A DNA stretch of 64,000 nt from Gordonia hongkongensis. Its GTDB lineage: Bacteria > Actinomycetota > Actinomycetes > Mycobacteriales > Mycobacteriaceae. Below are positions 18,612 through 27,312 of the stretch, piece by piece. Both the position numbers and the translations under genes were made by a program. The notes under the pieces are model-generated. The model saw nothing but the letters and a program-made list of their open reading frames with translations, was not told the origin of the DNA and did no database searches. The stretch spans positions 5,022,001 through 5,086,000 of the forward strand of contig NZ_CP095552.1 in the NCBI RefSeq assembly GCF_023078355.1. The letters are read 5' to 3'. The stretch's first letter is position 1; each line of letters starts with the position of its first letter.

Positions 18612-20309
18612 TCAGTACGGCGGTGGGTCGATGCGGTCGAGTTCTTCGCGGGCTCGTTTGTTTCGGGCGCGTTCTTGTCGCCGGCGGGCCAGTTTGGCGT
18701 CCAGTCGGCTGTGTGTGCGCTCCGGGTTGTCGGAGGCGATGACCCGTGGTGTGGGTGGGGCTTGGGCGGCTTGCTCGAACCGGATCCGCCGAAGGTTCGG
18801 GAAGGTGTCTTCCAGCGTCTCGGCGTCGCCGGGCAGAGTGACCCCTTCGGGCGTTTCGTATTCGGTGACCAGGCGACCGTCGTCGTCGCGGTACTGCACA
18901 TCAACCCAGTCCCCGTGGGTCTTGAAGAGGTGACCGGGGCGGCATTTGGTGTTGAGGTTCTCACTCGACGTCGCCCCACCCCGGGCGGGGTCGGTGTGGT
19001 CGTACTCGGTGACATGGTCGAGATCGCACGCGAATGCCGAACGGGTACAGCCGGGTTCGGTGCAATACCCGTCCCGCACCCGCACGAAATCAGCACACGA
19101 CGCGGTGGGCCGATACCCGTTGCCGGGATGGGTCGCCGGATACACCACCGCCACACCCGCGGCGGTGACATCGGTCGAGTCGCCGAAGTGGGTTGCGGTG
19201 GAATGCTTCTCGCTGTCGGCTCGGGTGTCCTCGGCTGGTGCCGGGCCGTGCGCACTCCGCCGCTGGTCATCGTCATTGGTGCTGCCGGCCACATAGATGG
19301 GCGCGGTGCGGGCGGGGGTGACCGGGGACAGCGTGGCGTCCGGGCGGGCGGCGAGGTCACGGACGTGTTCGTCGCTGATGATGCCGTGTTCGTCGAGGAA
19401 CCCGACCCCGGGTGCCCCGGCCAGGGTCGCGGCATCGGTCACCACATGGATCACGATCTCGGCGCGGACCGCGTCGAGGACGCTCTGTGGGTCTGGGATG
19501 TCGGCAGTGCACGGCTGTTCATCGTCGCACTGGCAGTCGAAGCTGGTGCGGGTCAGCAGCGCGAACATCGCATCGGATCGTCGTATCCCCTGGGTGCGGG
19601 CATCCCGCTTGCAGACCGTGTCGGCGAGGATGGCGACGGCTTTGGCCGAGATCCGCACGTTTTCCGCCGACATCACGGCGGTGAGTTCGGCGGTGCCGTC
19701 GGGCAGTTCGTGGCTCCATACCCCACGTTGGTCCATGGCGTCTTGGCGGCGTTGGCGTACCGCGTCGGGGTCGTGGCGAAAGACGAGGCGGTCGACCATG
19801 TCCCGCAGGCGGGCCCGATCCCACACACCTGTTCGGCGACGCACCGTGTCGGCGATCTCGGCATCCAACGCGGGGGTGATCGGGTCGTCGGTGGGGATCA
19901 GTTCGGTGCGGGAGATGATCAGCCGGATCTGCCACTGCGACAGGACCCCGTCACGCAGGGTGTCGGCAACCTCGGGGAGCCGGTCGCGAGGCGCGATGGC
20001 CTCATCGATGAGGGTTTCGGCATGCCGTCGCGACACCCCGGCCTGGCGGGCGATGCGGGCCGCGCAGTCAGCATGGCCGTCCATGACGAACCCGGACGCG
20101 CTGGTGGTGATCAGGCGGTCGGTCATCGCTGCGATCGTCTGATACTGGTGCCAGGCGAGGTAGGACTCGCCGCGCCGGGTGGCGTCGAGGCCGGCCATCA
20201 ACATGACCATGTCGGTCTCTGCGGCGTGGGCAGGATCGACCCCGGCGACGAACTCGCCCGGTAGATCGGTCCACGCCTTCACCACGCCCCCCGACGCCTG
20301 TCCACTCAC
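18612..20309 (-). CDS. DUF222 / HNH endonuclease domain protein (13E12 repeat family)
   Basis: The protein has 565 residues. Residues about 30-300 are the DUF222 helical domain (RIARQAGVSRRHAETLIDEA, LSQWQIRLIISRT, DRARLRDMVDRLVF), and the C-terminal third has an HNH nuclease motif: VRVRDGYCTEPGCTRSAFAC, DLDHVTEYDH and SSENLNTKCRPGHLFKT, with two zinc-type Cys pairs. These genes are multicopy in mycobacteria, Gordonia and Rhodococcus, where they are called 13E12 repeats; their job is unknown, and mobility or phage defence have been suggested. The gap upstream (20310-20725) holds repeat family B copies. No inverted repeats or transposase flank it, so I do not call it a mobile element. Confidence 0.9.
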   Translation of the reverse strand: MSGQASGGVVKAWTDLPGEFVAGVDPAHAAETDMVMLMAGLDATRRGESYLAWHQYQTIAAMTDRLITTSASGFVMDGHADCAARIARQAGVSRRHAETLIDEAIAPRDRLPEVADTLRDGVLSQWQIRLIISRTELIPTDDPITPALDAEIADTVRRRTGVWDRARLRDMVDRLVFRHDPDAVRQRRQDAMDQRGVWSHELPDGTAELTAVMSAENVRISAKAVAILADTVCKRDARTQGIRRSDAMFALLTRTSFDCQCDDEQPCTADIPDPQSVLDAVRAEIVIHVVTDAATLAGAPGVGFLDEHGIISDEHVRDLAARPDATLSPVTPARTAPIYVAGSTNDDDQRRSAHGPAPAEDTRADSEKHSTATHFGDSTDVTAAGVAVVYPATHPGNGYRPTASCADFVRVRDGYCTEPGCTRSAFACDLDHVTEYDHTDPARGGATSSENLNTKCRPGHLFKTHGDWVDVQYRDDDGRLVTEYETPEGVTLPGDAETLEDTFPNLRRIRFEQAAQAPPTPRVIASDNPERTHSRLDAKLARRRQERARNKRAREELDRIDPPPY

Positions 20310-20725
20310 CCGCTGCGACCAGGTGATCCGTTGAAAAACAATGTAAACCCGGCCACCGACAATTCCGGTTGAGTCTCTACAGGAGTGACATCGTTGTCGA
20401 CGAAATGGGCTCTGGGCGTTGCGGTGTGGTGCCGTCCGGGTTGGCGGCGGCTGAGTTCGTCGGGTTGCCAGGTGGTTTCGACACGGCGACTCGCCTAGCG
20501 GCTCGTTGCCGGCTCAACCAGCGGGGGTGGGCGACTCGCCTAACGGCTCGTTGCCGGCTCAACCAGCGGAGGTGTGCCAGCTCAACCAGCGCGGGGAGGG
20601 GCACCTCGCTCCGCTCGGGGCCGGCTCAACCCAGCGACGGATTTCGCGGCTGCGCGCCGAGCGCTCCGCAGGTCAGCGACGACGAGTAGGTCGAACGCGC
20701 CGATCCGGAACCACTCCGCCGGCGC
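20310..20725. repeat. Intergenic stretch with repeat family B
   Basis: There is no gene here. A unit of about 42 bp, GGCGACTCGCCTAGCGGCTC followed by GTTGCCGGCTCAACCAGCGG, occurs at 20485 and again at 20530 (period 45, one mismatch in the first 20 bases), preceded by GGTTTCGACAC at 20473-20483. Partial copies of the end of the unit (GCTCAACCAGCG) follow at 20579 and, with one extra base, at 20621. The same GGCTCAACCAGCGG core recurs in tandem at 28153-28236. Confidence 0.7.
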
Positions 20726-21802
20726 TCACACCGACGCCGCGCGGGCCCGTCCGAGCATGGCGCGCGCGACGGTGTCGACGTGCACGTCGTCGTCCTGGAA
20801 CAACAGCTGGTCGGTCTTGGCCCGCCGGAAGTGGTGATGCAGCGGGTGCTCCCACGTGAACCCGATCCCGCCGTGGATCTGGATGGCCTCCTCCGCGGCG
20901 TACATGGCGGCCCGCGAGGCCAGCACGCGAGCCGACGCGGCCCGCTCGGCCAGATCCGCGTCGTCGAAGCGGTCGACATCCGCGGCGTCGAGGACCGTCG
21001 CCTCGGCGAGCTCGGTGGCAACGAGCATGTCGACGAGGCGGTGTTTGAGCGCCTGAAACGATCCGATCGTGCGACCGAACTGCTGACGCGTCTTCGCGTA
21101 GTCCACCGTCATCTCGAGGCACCGGCGGGCGATACCCACCTGCTCGGCAGCCAGGGCGATCATCAGCAGCGACCGAACCCGGCGCAGCCGCTCCTCGAGA
21201 TACGGGCCCGACACCCGGGTCGCCTCGACACCGGTGAACTCGACAGTCGCGAACTCTCGTGTGAGATCCAGGCTTTCACGCTGGTGGCGGCCGATGCCGG
21301 CAGCGCCACCGTCGACGACGGCGAGTTCCACACCGGACGCGGTGTGCGCGACGACCACGAGCACGTCGGCCGACGCCGCGTCGAGGACGACGTCCTGCCG
21401 TCCGTTCAGGACAAGCGTTCCCTCATCGGTGACCTCCGCACCGATCGACGAGGAGACCACGGCGGGGCCGCAGACGAGCGCGGCGCGCCGCTCCCCGGAC
21501 GCGATGGCCGGCAGGTGTGCCCGTCGCCCCTCGTCGTCGGCGGCATGGAGCAGGGTGAGGCCGGCCATGATCACCGACGAGAGGTACGGCGAGGAACCGA
21601 GACAGCGACCGTGGGCGGTCATCACGACCGACGCGTCCTTCACCCCGTACCCGGCCCCGCCCAGATCCTCCGGAAACGGGATCTCGGTCAGTCCGAGTTC
21701 CCGAATCGACGGCCAGACATCCTGCGCCGGAGCGTGTTCCGACCACGCATCGGTGAGGGCGGCTTGCAGATCGCGCTGCTCCACGGTGAGTTCGATGGGC
21801 AT
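20726..21802 (-). CDS. Acyl-CoA dehydrogenase (FadE-type, second subunit of pair)
   Basis: An FAD-dependent acyl-CoA dehydrogenase of 358 residues. PFPEDLGGAGYGVKDASVVM is the N-terminal helix bundle, EQVGIARRCLEMTVDYAKTRQQFGR carries the YxxxRxQFG motif, and IQIHGGIGFTWEHPLHHHFR is the C-terminal FAD/dimer motif. The mid domain motif is divergent (LVCGPAVVSSS instead of a clear EPgAGSD), so the chain may act as a heteromer partner of the neighbouring dehydrogenase, as is known for paired FadE proteins. The start at 21802 has TAGGAG just upstream. It is the last gene of a three-gene minus-strand unit, 8 bp after the stop of the upstream dehydrogenase. Confidence 0.85.
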   Translation of the reverse strand: MPIELTVEQRDLQAALTDAWSEHAPAQDVWPSIRELGLTEIPFPEDLGGAGYGVKDASVVMTAHGRCLGSSPYLSSVIMAGLTLLHAADDEGRRAHLPAIASGERRAALVCGPAVVSSSIGAEVTDEGTLVLNGRQDVVLDAASADVLVVVAHTASGVELAVVDGGAAGIGRHQRESLDLTREFATVEFTGVEATRVSGPYLEERLRRVRSLLMIALAAEQVGIARRCLEMTVDYAKTRQQFGRTIGSFQALKHRLVDMLVATELAEATVLDAADVDRFDDADLAERAASARVLASRAAMYAAEEAIQIHGGIGFTWEHPLHHHFRRAKTDQLLFQDDDVHVDTVARAMLGRARAASV

Positions 21803-21810
21803 GTGTACTC

Positions 21811-23016
21811 CTAGAGGGGTTCGCGCGGCAGTCCGAGGCCGCGTTCGCCGATGATGTTCCGTTGGATCTCGTCCGAGCCGCCCGCGATGCGGTACCCGGG
21901 TGCGCCGAGCAGATGCTCCGACCATGCGAACGTGTCGGGCTCGCCGGTGTCGGCGACGATCCGGTCGCCGAGGAACGACGCCGCGGCGTCGCCGACGCGC
22001 TTCAGGTTCTGCGTCCACACGAGTTTGCCGATGGAGCCCTCGACGCCCGGCACGGCACCCGCCCGTTCACGTTCGGCGTAGCGCGCCACCATGAGCGCCG
22101 CCGCCCGCTCGTAGATCGCGGCATCGCCGAGACGTTGCCGGGCCAGCGGGTCGTCGGACAGTCCGAGACGGTCGACGAGGCGGGCGAGGTCGACGCTGTT
22201 GCCGCCGGCACTGACGATCCCGGCGCTCGAGTTCCGCTCGAAACCGAGTGTGGTGAGCGCGACCTTCCATCCGTCGCCCTCGGCACCGACCCGCAGGGCG
22301 TCGGGCAGTTCGACGTCGGAGAGGAAGACCTCGTTGAACGTCGACCCACCGGACATCTGTCGGATCGGCCGCACCTCCACGCCGGGCGTGTCCATCGGGA
22401 CCATGAATGCGGTCATGCCCTTGTGTTTCGGCGCCGACCGGTCGGACCGGGCGATGAGCAGACCCCACTCGGAGAACTGCGCGCCAGAACTCCACACCTT
22501 CTGGCCGTTGATCCGCCAGGTGTCCCCACTCCGAACGGCTTTCGTCGACAAGCCGGCCAGGTCCGAACCCGCCCCGGGCTCGGAGAACAGTTGGCAGCAC
22601 AGCTCGTCCGCGCGCAGGAAGGGGCGGACGAACCGCTCCCGCTGCTCGTCGGTCCCGAGTGCGTGCAGGGTCGGCGCCACCAGTTCGACTGTCACCAGGA
22701 CGTTCTCGTGCCGGTCGGGGGCCTGGTACCCGCGTTCGAGGTTCACGTAGACGCGTTCGTGGCCCGCGGTGAGACCCGGCCCGCCCCAGTCCGGGCCCCA
22801 GGTGATCGCGCCGAAGCCTGCGTCCACGCGTCGGGCCTGCCACGCGCGCGCCGCGTCGATCAGCGCACGTTCCTCGTCGTGTGTCCGATTGTGGAAGATG
22901 GCGTAGGTCGGGTCGTGCTCCTGTGCAGCCCGGGCCGGGAGTTCGGCGTCGAGCCAGGTCCGCGCCTGTTCTTCGTAGTCATCGAGCGTGATCGCGCCCG
23001 GTGCGGTCGTCGTCAT
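21811..23016 (-). CDS. Acyl-CoA dehydrogenase (FadE-type, first subunit of pair)
   Basis: An acyl-CoA dehydrogenase of 401 residues introducing an alpha-beta double bond into an acyl-CoA. GFGAITWGPDWGGPGLTAGH is the N-terminal domain, QLFSEPGAGSDLAGLSTKAV the flavin-contacting mid domain motif, and AGGSDEIQRNIIGERGLGLP the C-terminal motif. It lies 46 bp downstream of the acyl-CoA ligase and 8 bp upstream of the second dehydrogenase, so ligase and the two dehydrogenases form one pathway block: activation of an acid to its CoA thioester followed by alpha-beta oxidation. The acid itself is not identified. Confidence 0.9.
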   Translation of the reverse strand: MTTTAPGAITLDDYEEQARTWLDAELPARAAQEHDPTYAIFHNRTHDEERALIDAARAWQARRVDAGFGAITWGPDWGGPGLTAGHERVYVNLERGYQAPDRHENVLVTVELVAPTLHALGTDEQRERFVRPFLRADELCCQLFSEPGAGSDLAGLSTKAVRSGDTWRINGQKVWSSGAQFSEWGLLIARSDRSAPKHKGMTAFMVPMDTPGVEVRPIRQMSGGSTFNEVFLSDVELPDALRVGAEGDGWKVALTTLGFERNSSAGIVSAGGNSVDLARLVDRLGLSDDPLARQRLGDAAIYERAAALMVARYAERERAGAVPGVEGSIGKLVWTQNLKRVGDAAASFLGDRIVADTGEPDTFAWSEHLLGAPGYRIAGGSDEIQRNIIGERGLGLPREPL

Positions 23017-23062
23017 TCTCGTCGTTCCTGTCCTGCTCGGTCGTGCTGTCCTGCTGGATTTC

Positions 23063-24739
23063 TCACCGTTCGTGCGCCGCGGAGATGGTCACGGCCTGCA
23101 TCTGCGGCGGTGTGGTGTTGCGGTCGCGGGTCCAGTCGCGGAGGGCGAACTTCTGGATCTTCCCGCTGGCCGTCTTCGGCAGGGAGTCGACGACGAACAC
23201 GCTCTCCGGGACCTTCTGCATCGCCATTCCTCTCGCGGACAGGAACTCTCGAACCTCCTCGAGGGTGAGGTCGACGGCGTCCCGGGTGACCACGAAGGCG
23301 CACCCCCGCTCCCCGGTTCGGGCGTCCGGCCCGGCGACGACCGCGATCTCGGCGACCGCGGGATGCTCACTCAGTTCGTTCTCCACGTCGTGGGTGCTGA
23401 TCTTCTCGCCGGACCGATTGATGATGTCCTTGATCCGGCCGACGATGTGGATTCCACCGTCGGCATCGAAGTAGGCGAGATCACCGCTGCGGAAGAATCC
23501 GTCGGCGGTGAAGGCCTCGTCGTTGAGCGATGCGTCGAGGTATCCGAGGAAGGTGTCGGGCCCGCGCCACAGCACCTCACCGACGACGCCGGTCGCAGCG
23601 ATACCCCCGGCGCCGTCGGACACGATGACCTCGGTCGGGGCGAGCACGCGGCCATCGGTCCCGGTACGCAGGCGGGGTTCGTCGGAGCGATTGGCGGACG
23701 TCACCGACGGCCCCTCGGTGGCGCCGTACATCCGCGTCACGGTGCCCAGCACCTCGGTGGATCTGGTCACCAGCGAGTCCGGGATGTCGGCACCCCCGCA
23801 GATGATGTAGCGCACCGACGGTGTGCGTACGCCACGCGCGACGGCCGCGTCCAAAAGGCCACGTAGGAACGGGGTCGCGAAGATCATGAAGCTGGCGCGC
23901 TCCTCGAGCACCCTCGTCAGTGCGACCTCCGGGTCCCACGCGTCCTGGAGCACCACCGGCGCACCGAGGAGGAAGGGCAGGGTGAGGGCGCAGTTCACGC
24001 CCGTCACATGCGTCACCGGCGACGGGTTGAACACGACGTCGCGCTCGTTGAGTCCGAACGTGTCGATCATCGACATGTTCTCGAACACGAGGGTGTTGTG
24101 ACTGTGCAACGCGCCCTTCGGATCCGCGGTGGTCCCCGATGTGTACAGCAGCAGGCACACGTCGTCGGGATCGGCGGGCGGCAGCGCGCGCACCGCCTCG
24201 ATCATCTCCGGCGTCGCGGACGCGATCAGATCGGCGAGTCCGACGGTCTGGCCGTCGGTTGCCCGGCCGTCAGTCGTGACGACCAGGTCCAGTTCCGGAA
24301 GTCGTTGTCGGAGAGTTGCATACATCGCGACGTGATCGAATCCTCGGTGTGTTCCGGGAACGAAGGCGACCTTGGTGCCCGCCTGGCCGAGAATGAACCC
24401 GACCTCGCGTTCCCGGTAGATCGGCACGATCGGGTTGGCGACACCACGGACCCGATGGATCGCATGGAAGACGACGACCGCCTCGGCCGAGTTGGGGAGC
24501 TGGAACGACACCACGTCGCCCGGCTGCACACCGCGGTCGTGGAGCGCCGCGGCCAAGCGCAGGGATTCCCGTTCCACGTCGGCGAAGGTCAGCCGCCGGT
24601 CGCCGTCGATGACCGCGACCGTGTCGGGATACCGCGCGGCTGCCCGCTCGAGGAAGTGATCGACCGTCTGGTCTCGCCAATGTCCCGCCGCCCGGTAGCG
24701 CACGGCGAGATCGGGACGTGGAGAGTGCGTGGGACGCAT
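23063..24739 (-). CDS. Acyl-CoA ligase (AMP-binding, organic-acid activating)
   Basis: The adenylate-forming ligase here has 558 residues and is most like cyclohexanecarboxylate/medium-chain acid CoA ligases. LLYTSGTTADPKGALHSH is A3, MYGATEGPS A5, GFFRSGDLAYFDADGGIHIV A7 and GRIKDIINRSGEKISTHDVE A8; SLPKTASGKIQKFALR carries the A10 Lys. The ATG at 24739 is preceded by GGAGGAA at good spacing; the 19 extra codons up to 24796 overlap the operator region and are not used. It heads the minus-strand operon and is divergent from an MHS transporter, with a palindromic operator between them (24801-24823), which suggests one inducible uptake-activation-oxidation unit. Confidence 0.88.
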   Translation of the reverse strand: MRPTHSPRPDLAVRYRAAGHWRDQTVDHFLERAAARYPDTVAVIDGDRRLTFADVERESLRLAAALHDRGVQPGDVVSFQLPNSAEAVVVFHAIHRVRGVANPIVPIYREREVGFILGQAGTKVAFVPGTHRGFDHVAMYATLRQRLPELDLVVTTDGRATDGQTVGLADLIASATPEMIEAVRALPPADPDDVCLLLYTSGTTADPKGALHSHNTLVFENMSMIDTFGLNERDVVFNPSPVTHVTGVNCALTLPFLLGAPVVLQDAWDPEVALTRVLEERASFMIFATPFLRGLLDAAVARGVRTPSVRYIICGGADIPDSLVTRSTEVLGTVTRMYGATEGPSVTSANRSDEPRLRTGTDGRVLAPTEVIVSDGAGGIAATGVVGEVLWRGPDTFLGYLDASLNDEAFTADGFFRSGDLAYFDADGGIHIVGRIKDIINRSGEKISTHDVENELSEHPAVAEIAVVAGPDARTGERGCAFVVTRDAVDLTLEEVREFLSARGMAMQKVPESVFVVDSLPKTASGKIQKFALRDWTRDRNTTPPQMQAVTISAAHER

Positions 24740-24800
24740 GATGATTCCTCCGGATGCTCTTGCCGATTGCTCGTGACGCGTTCTACAGTAACCCACGTCT

Positions 24801-24823
24801 CACTAAATATGTACATATTAGTG
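24801..24823. promoter_or_regulatory. Operator palindrome between ligase operon and MHS transporter
   Basis: AATATGTACATATT (24806-24819) is a perfect 14-bp palindrome, extended on both sides as CACTAA and TTAGTG with one extra A on the left. It is strikingly AT-rich for this genome. The TGTACAT core recurs at 57477-57483 and 61220-61226, next to the ech/gntR and pyc/PEP-enzyme promoters. The centre (GT.AC) fits the general half-site rule for GntR-family operators. The GntR protein at 56591-57340 is the candidate ligand. Confidence 0.6.
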
Positions 24824-24854
24824 CTCCCCGAGTCCATTCCCAGAAAGAGACCTC

Positions 24855-26174
24855 ATGGCATCCCAGGATCGACGGAGTCGGCGAGCGGTCGTCGCGGCCG
24901 GCATCGGAACGGTGGTCGAGTACTACGACCTGACGGTGTACGCGTACCTCGCGGTCGTGGTCAGCCCGCTGTTCTTCCCCAGCGATGACCCGACCGCCTC
25001 GCTGCTGTCCAGCCTCGCCGTCTTCGCGTCGGCATATCTGATGCGGCCGATCGGCGGCATCTTCTTCGGACGTCTCGGCGACCGCTTCGGCCGCAAGCGT
25101 GCGCTCCTGGTGTCGGTGATCCTGATGGGTGTGGGCACCACGCTCATGGCCCTGCTGCCCACTTACGCCGCGGTCGGGGTCCTCGCACCGATCCTGCTGG
25201 TCATCGCCCGGTTGCTCCAGGGCTTCTCGGCGGGCGGTGAGCTCGGCGGCGCGCTGACCTACGTCTACGAGATCGTCGGACCGAAGCGTCGCGGTCTGGG
25301 CGGATCGATCGTCGCACTGGGCTCGAACAGCGGCTTCGCCCTGGCTGCGATCGTCGTCGCGACCACCTCGGCACTGACCTCCGAGGCCCAGATGGACAGT
25401 TGGGGCTGGCGCATCCCGTTCGTCGCCGGCCTACCGCTGCTGGTCCTCTGCCTGTGGCTGCGAACCCGCATCGAGGACTCGCCCGAGTTCACCAAGACCG
25501 CCGAACGGCGCGAACTGCCGAAGGCGCCGCTCCGAGAGCTGTTGCGCAGCCAACCCGCCCAGGTCCTGCAGGTCCTCGGGTTGGGTATCGCCCAGAACGC
25601 GACCGGGTACATGGTGCTCACCTACATCGGCATCCACCTCGTCCGCGAGGGTGGATACAGTCAGACCGCAGTCACCTGGACCGCCGCCGGCGTTATCGTC
25701 TTCATCGCATCGTGTATGCCATTGGCGGGAACCCTGGTGGACCGCTTCGGAAGTCGGCCCGTCCTCATCGCCGGACTGCTCACCGCCGCAACTCTCGCCT
25801 ACCCCGCGATGGCTCTGATGACCGGTCACGGCCTGGCGGTGGCCGCCATCGCCTTCGCGGTGTTCGCATTGTGCACCCCACTGATCCAGGTCGCCACCGC
25901 GCCGCTGTTCCCGTCGCTGTTCGACACGAAGGTTCGTCTGACCGGTGTCGCCCTCGGCTTCAACCTGTCGACGGTCCTGGCCGGCGGGACCGCCGCCTAC
26001 ATCGCCACGTGGCTCATCGACCGCACCGGCAACTCGCTCTCCCCCGCCTACTTCCTCATCGGTTCGAGCGCGATCGGTCTGCTCACGCTGATGACGATCC
26101 GACGGAAGCGCCGCGGACTCGGCGAGGCCGGTGACGCTGCCGACGACACCCCGGCCGTTCCCGCGCGTACCTGA
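24855..26174 (+). CDS. MHS-family (MFS) organic-acid/H+ symporter
   Basis: A 12-helix major facilitator of 439 residues. GTVVEYYDLTVYAYLAVVVS is the first helix of the metabolite:H+ symporter subfamily (KgtP, ShiA, ProP, PcaT-like), and GRLGDRFGRKRALLVSV is the MFS loop 2-3 signature, followed by LQGFSAGGELGGA. Substrates of the subfamily are organic acids and zwitterions. It is divergent from the acyl-CoA ligase/dehydrogenase operon and shares the operator at 24801-24823 with it, so it likely imports the acid that the ligase activates. A very strong hairpin follows it. Confidence 0.88.
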   Translation: MASQDRRSRRAVVAAGIGTVVEYYDLTVYAYLAVVVSPLFFPSDDPTASLLSSLAVFASAYLMRPIGGIFFGRLGDRFGRKRALLVSVILMGVGTTLMALLPTYAAVGVLAPILLVIARLLQGFSAGGELGGALTYVYEIVGPKRRGLGGSIVALGSNSGFALAAIVVATTSALTSEAQMDSWGWRIPFVAGLPLLVLCLWLRTRIEDSPEFTKTAERRELPKAPLRELLRSQPAQVLQVLGLGIAQNATGYMVLTYIGIHLVREGGYSQTAVTWTAAGVIVFIASCMPLAGTLVDRFGSRPVLIAGLLTAATLAYPAMALMTGHGLAVAAIAFAVFALCTPLIQVATAPLFPSLFDTKVRLTGVALGFNLSTVLAGGTAAYIATWLIDRTGNSLSPAYFLIGSSAIGLLTLMTIRRKRRGLGEAGDAADDTPAVPART

Positions 26175-26214
26175 CCCGACCCGGCGTCATCCGGCGCCCG
26201 ACAACCGAATCCGA

Positions 26215-26263
26215 CGAAACGGACGCGGACCGCCTCTGCACAGTGTGGTCCGCGTCCGTTTCG
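26215..26263 (+). terminator. Strong hairpin terminator after the MHS transporter
   Basis: The arms 26215-26231 and 26247-26263 are perfectly complementary over 17 bp (CGAAACGGACGCGGACC) around a 15-nt loop. Confidence 0.75.
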
Positions 26264-26307
26264 GCATACTGTTCGAGAACTCAGTCCCTCGAACCCCGGA
26301 GGTTCAC

Positions 26308-27261
26308 GTGGCCAGTGGTCTCGTCGCCCTGCTCGATGACATCGTGACCCTCACCCGGGCGGCCGCCGCATCTCTCGACGACATCGGCGCGGCGGCCGGC
26401 AAGGCCAGCGTCAAGGCGGCGGGAGTCGTGGTCGACGACACCGCGGTCACACCTCGCTATGTCCACGGGTTCACGCCCGACCGCGAGTTGCCGATCGTGC
26501 GCAAGATCGCCCTGGGCTCGATCCGCAACAAGTTGCTGATCATCCTGCCGGTGGCGATGATCCTCAGCCAGTTCCTTCCGCAGGCGCTTCCCTACCTGCT
26601 GATCGCCGGCGGCCTGTTCCTCTGCTTCGAGGGCGCCGAGAAGGTCTGGGAGGCGATCGGCGGCGGCCACCACGCCGAGGAGCAGACCGCCGGTCAAGCC
26701 GGTCCGGAGTTCGAGAAGACGATGGTCAGCGGCGCGATCCGCACCGACCTGATCCTGTCCGCCGAGATCATGGTCATCTCGTTGTCCTCCGTCGAGTCCG
26801 AACCGTTCTGGACCCGTCTCGCGGTCCTCGTGGTCGTCGCCTTCCTGATCACCGCGCTCGTCTACGGCGTCGTCGCCGTCATCGTGAAGATGGACGACGT
26901 CGGGCTGGCACTGGCGCAGCGCGAGTCGCCGACGGTGCAGAAGATCGGCCGCGGTCTGGTCCGCGCCATGCCCAAGATCATGTCGACGCTGACGGTCGTC
27001 GGTATCGCGGCCATGCTCTGGGTGGGCGGCCACATCCTGATCGTCAACGTCGGCGAGGCCGGCTTCCATTGGCCCGCCGATCGGCTCCACGACGTCGAGC
27101 ACTGGTTCGAAGAGCTTGTCCACGGCGGCTTCGGCGCCGTGCTGTCCTGGACGGCCGGCACCGTGCTCTCCGCCGTCGTCGGCCTCGTGGTCGGTGCCAT
27201 CATCGTGGCGATCCTGCACGTCATCCCGCGGCGCAAGAAGGACACCGCCGCCGCGCACTGA
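26308..27261 (+). CDS. DUF808 (YedI-like) inner-membrane protein
   Basis: A 317-residue membrane protein. ASGLVALLDDIVTLTRAAAA and SLDDIGAAAGKASVKAAGVV at the N-terminus, VDDTAVTPRYVHGFTPDREL, and FLCFEGAEKVWEAI are the DUF808 pattern; about four to six hydrophobic segments follow, up to the C-terminal VSG-rich helix and RRKKD tail. The function of this family is not known. The GTG at 26308 has GGAGG at 26298-26302. It stands alone between the MHS terminator and the convergent TauE gene. Confidence 0.85.
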   Translation: MASGLVALLDDIVTLTRAAAASLDDIGAAAGKASVKAAGVVVDDTAVTPRYVHGFTPDRELPIVRKIALGSIRNKLLIILPVAMILSQFLPQALPYLLIAGGLFLCFEGAEKVWEAIGGGHHAEEQTAGQAGPEFEKTMVSGAIRTDLILSAEIMVISLSSVESEPFWTRLAVLVVVAFLITALVYGVVAVIVKMDDVGLALAQRESPTVQKIGRGLVRAMPKIMSTLTVVGIAAMLWVGGHILIVNVGEAGFHWPADRLHDVEHWFEELVHGGFGAVLSWTAGTVLSAVVGLVVGAIIVAILHVIPRRKKDTAAAH

Positions 27262-27312
27262 CCCGAGGCCCGTCGACTGGGCATCGATTCACGTCGACCG
27301 TGCACCCCGGGA

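Noticed and set aside
18612..20309. HNH gene as homing endonuclease or insertion sequence
   Set aside because: No flanking inverted repeats, target duplication, intron or intein signs were found; DUF222-HNH genes are a known multicopy chromosomal family.
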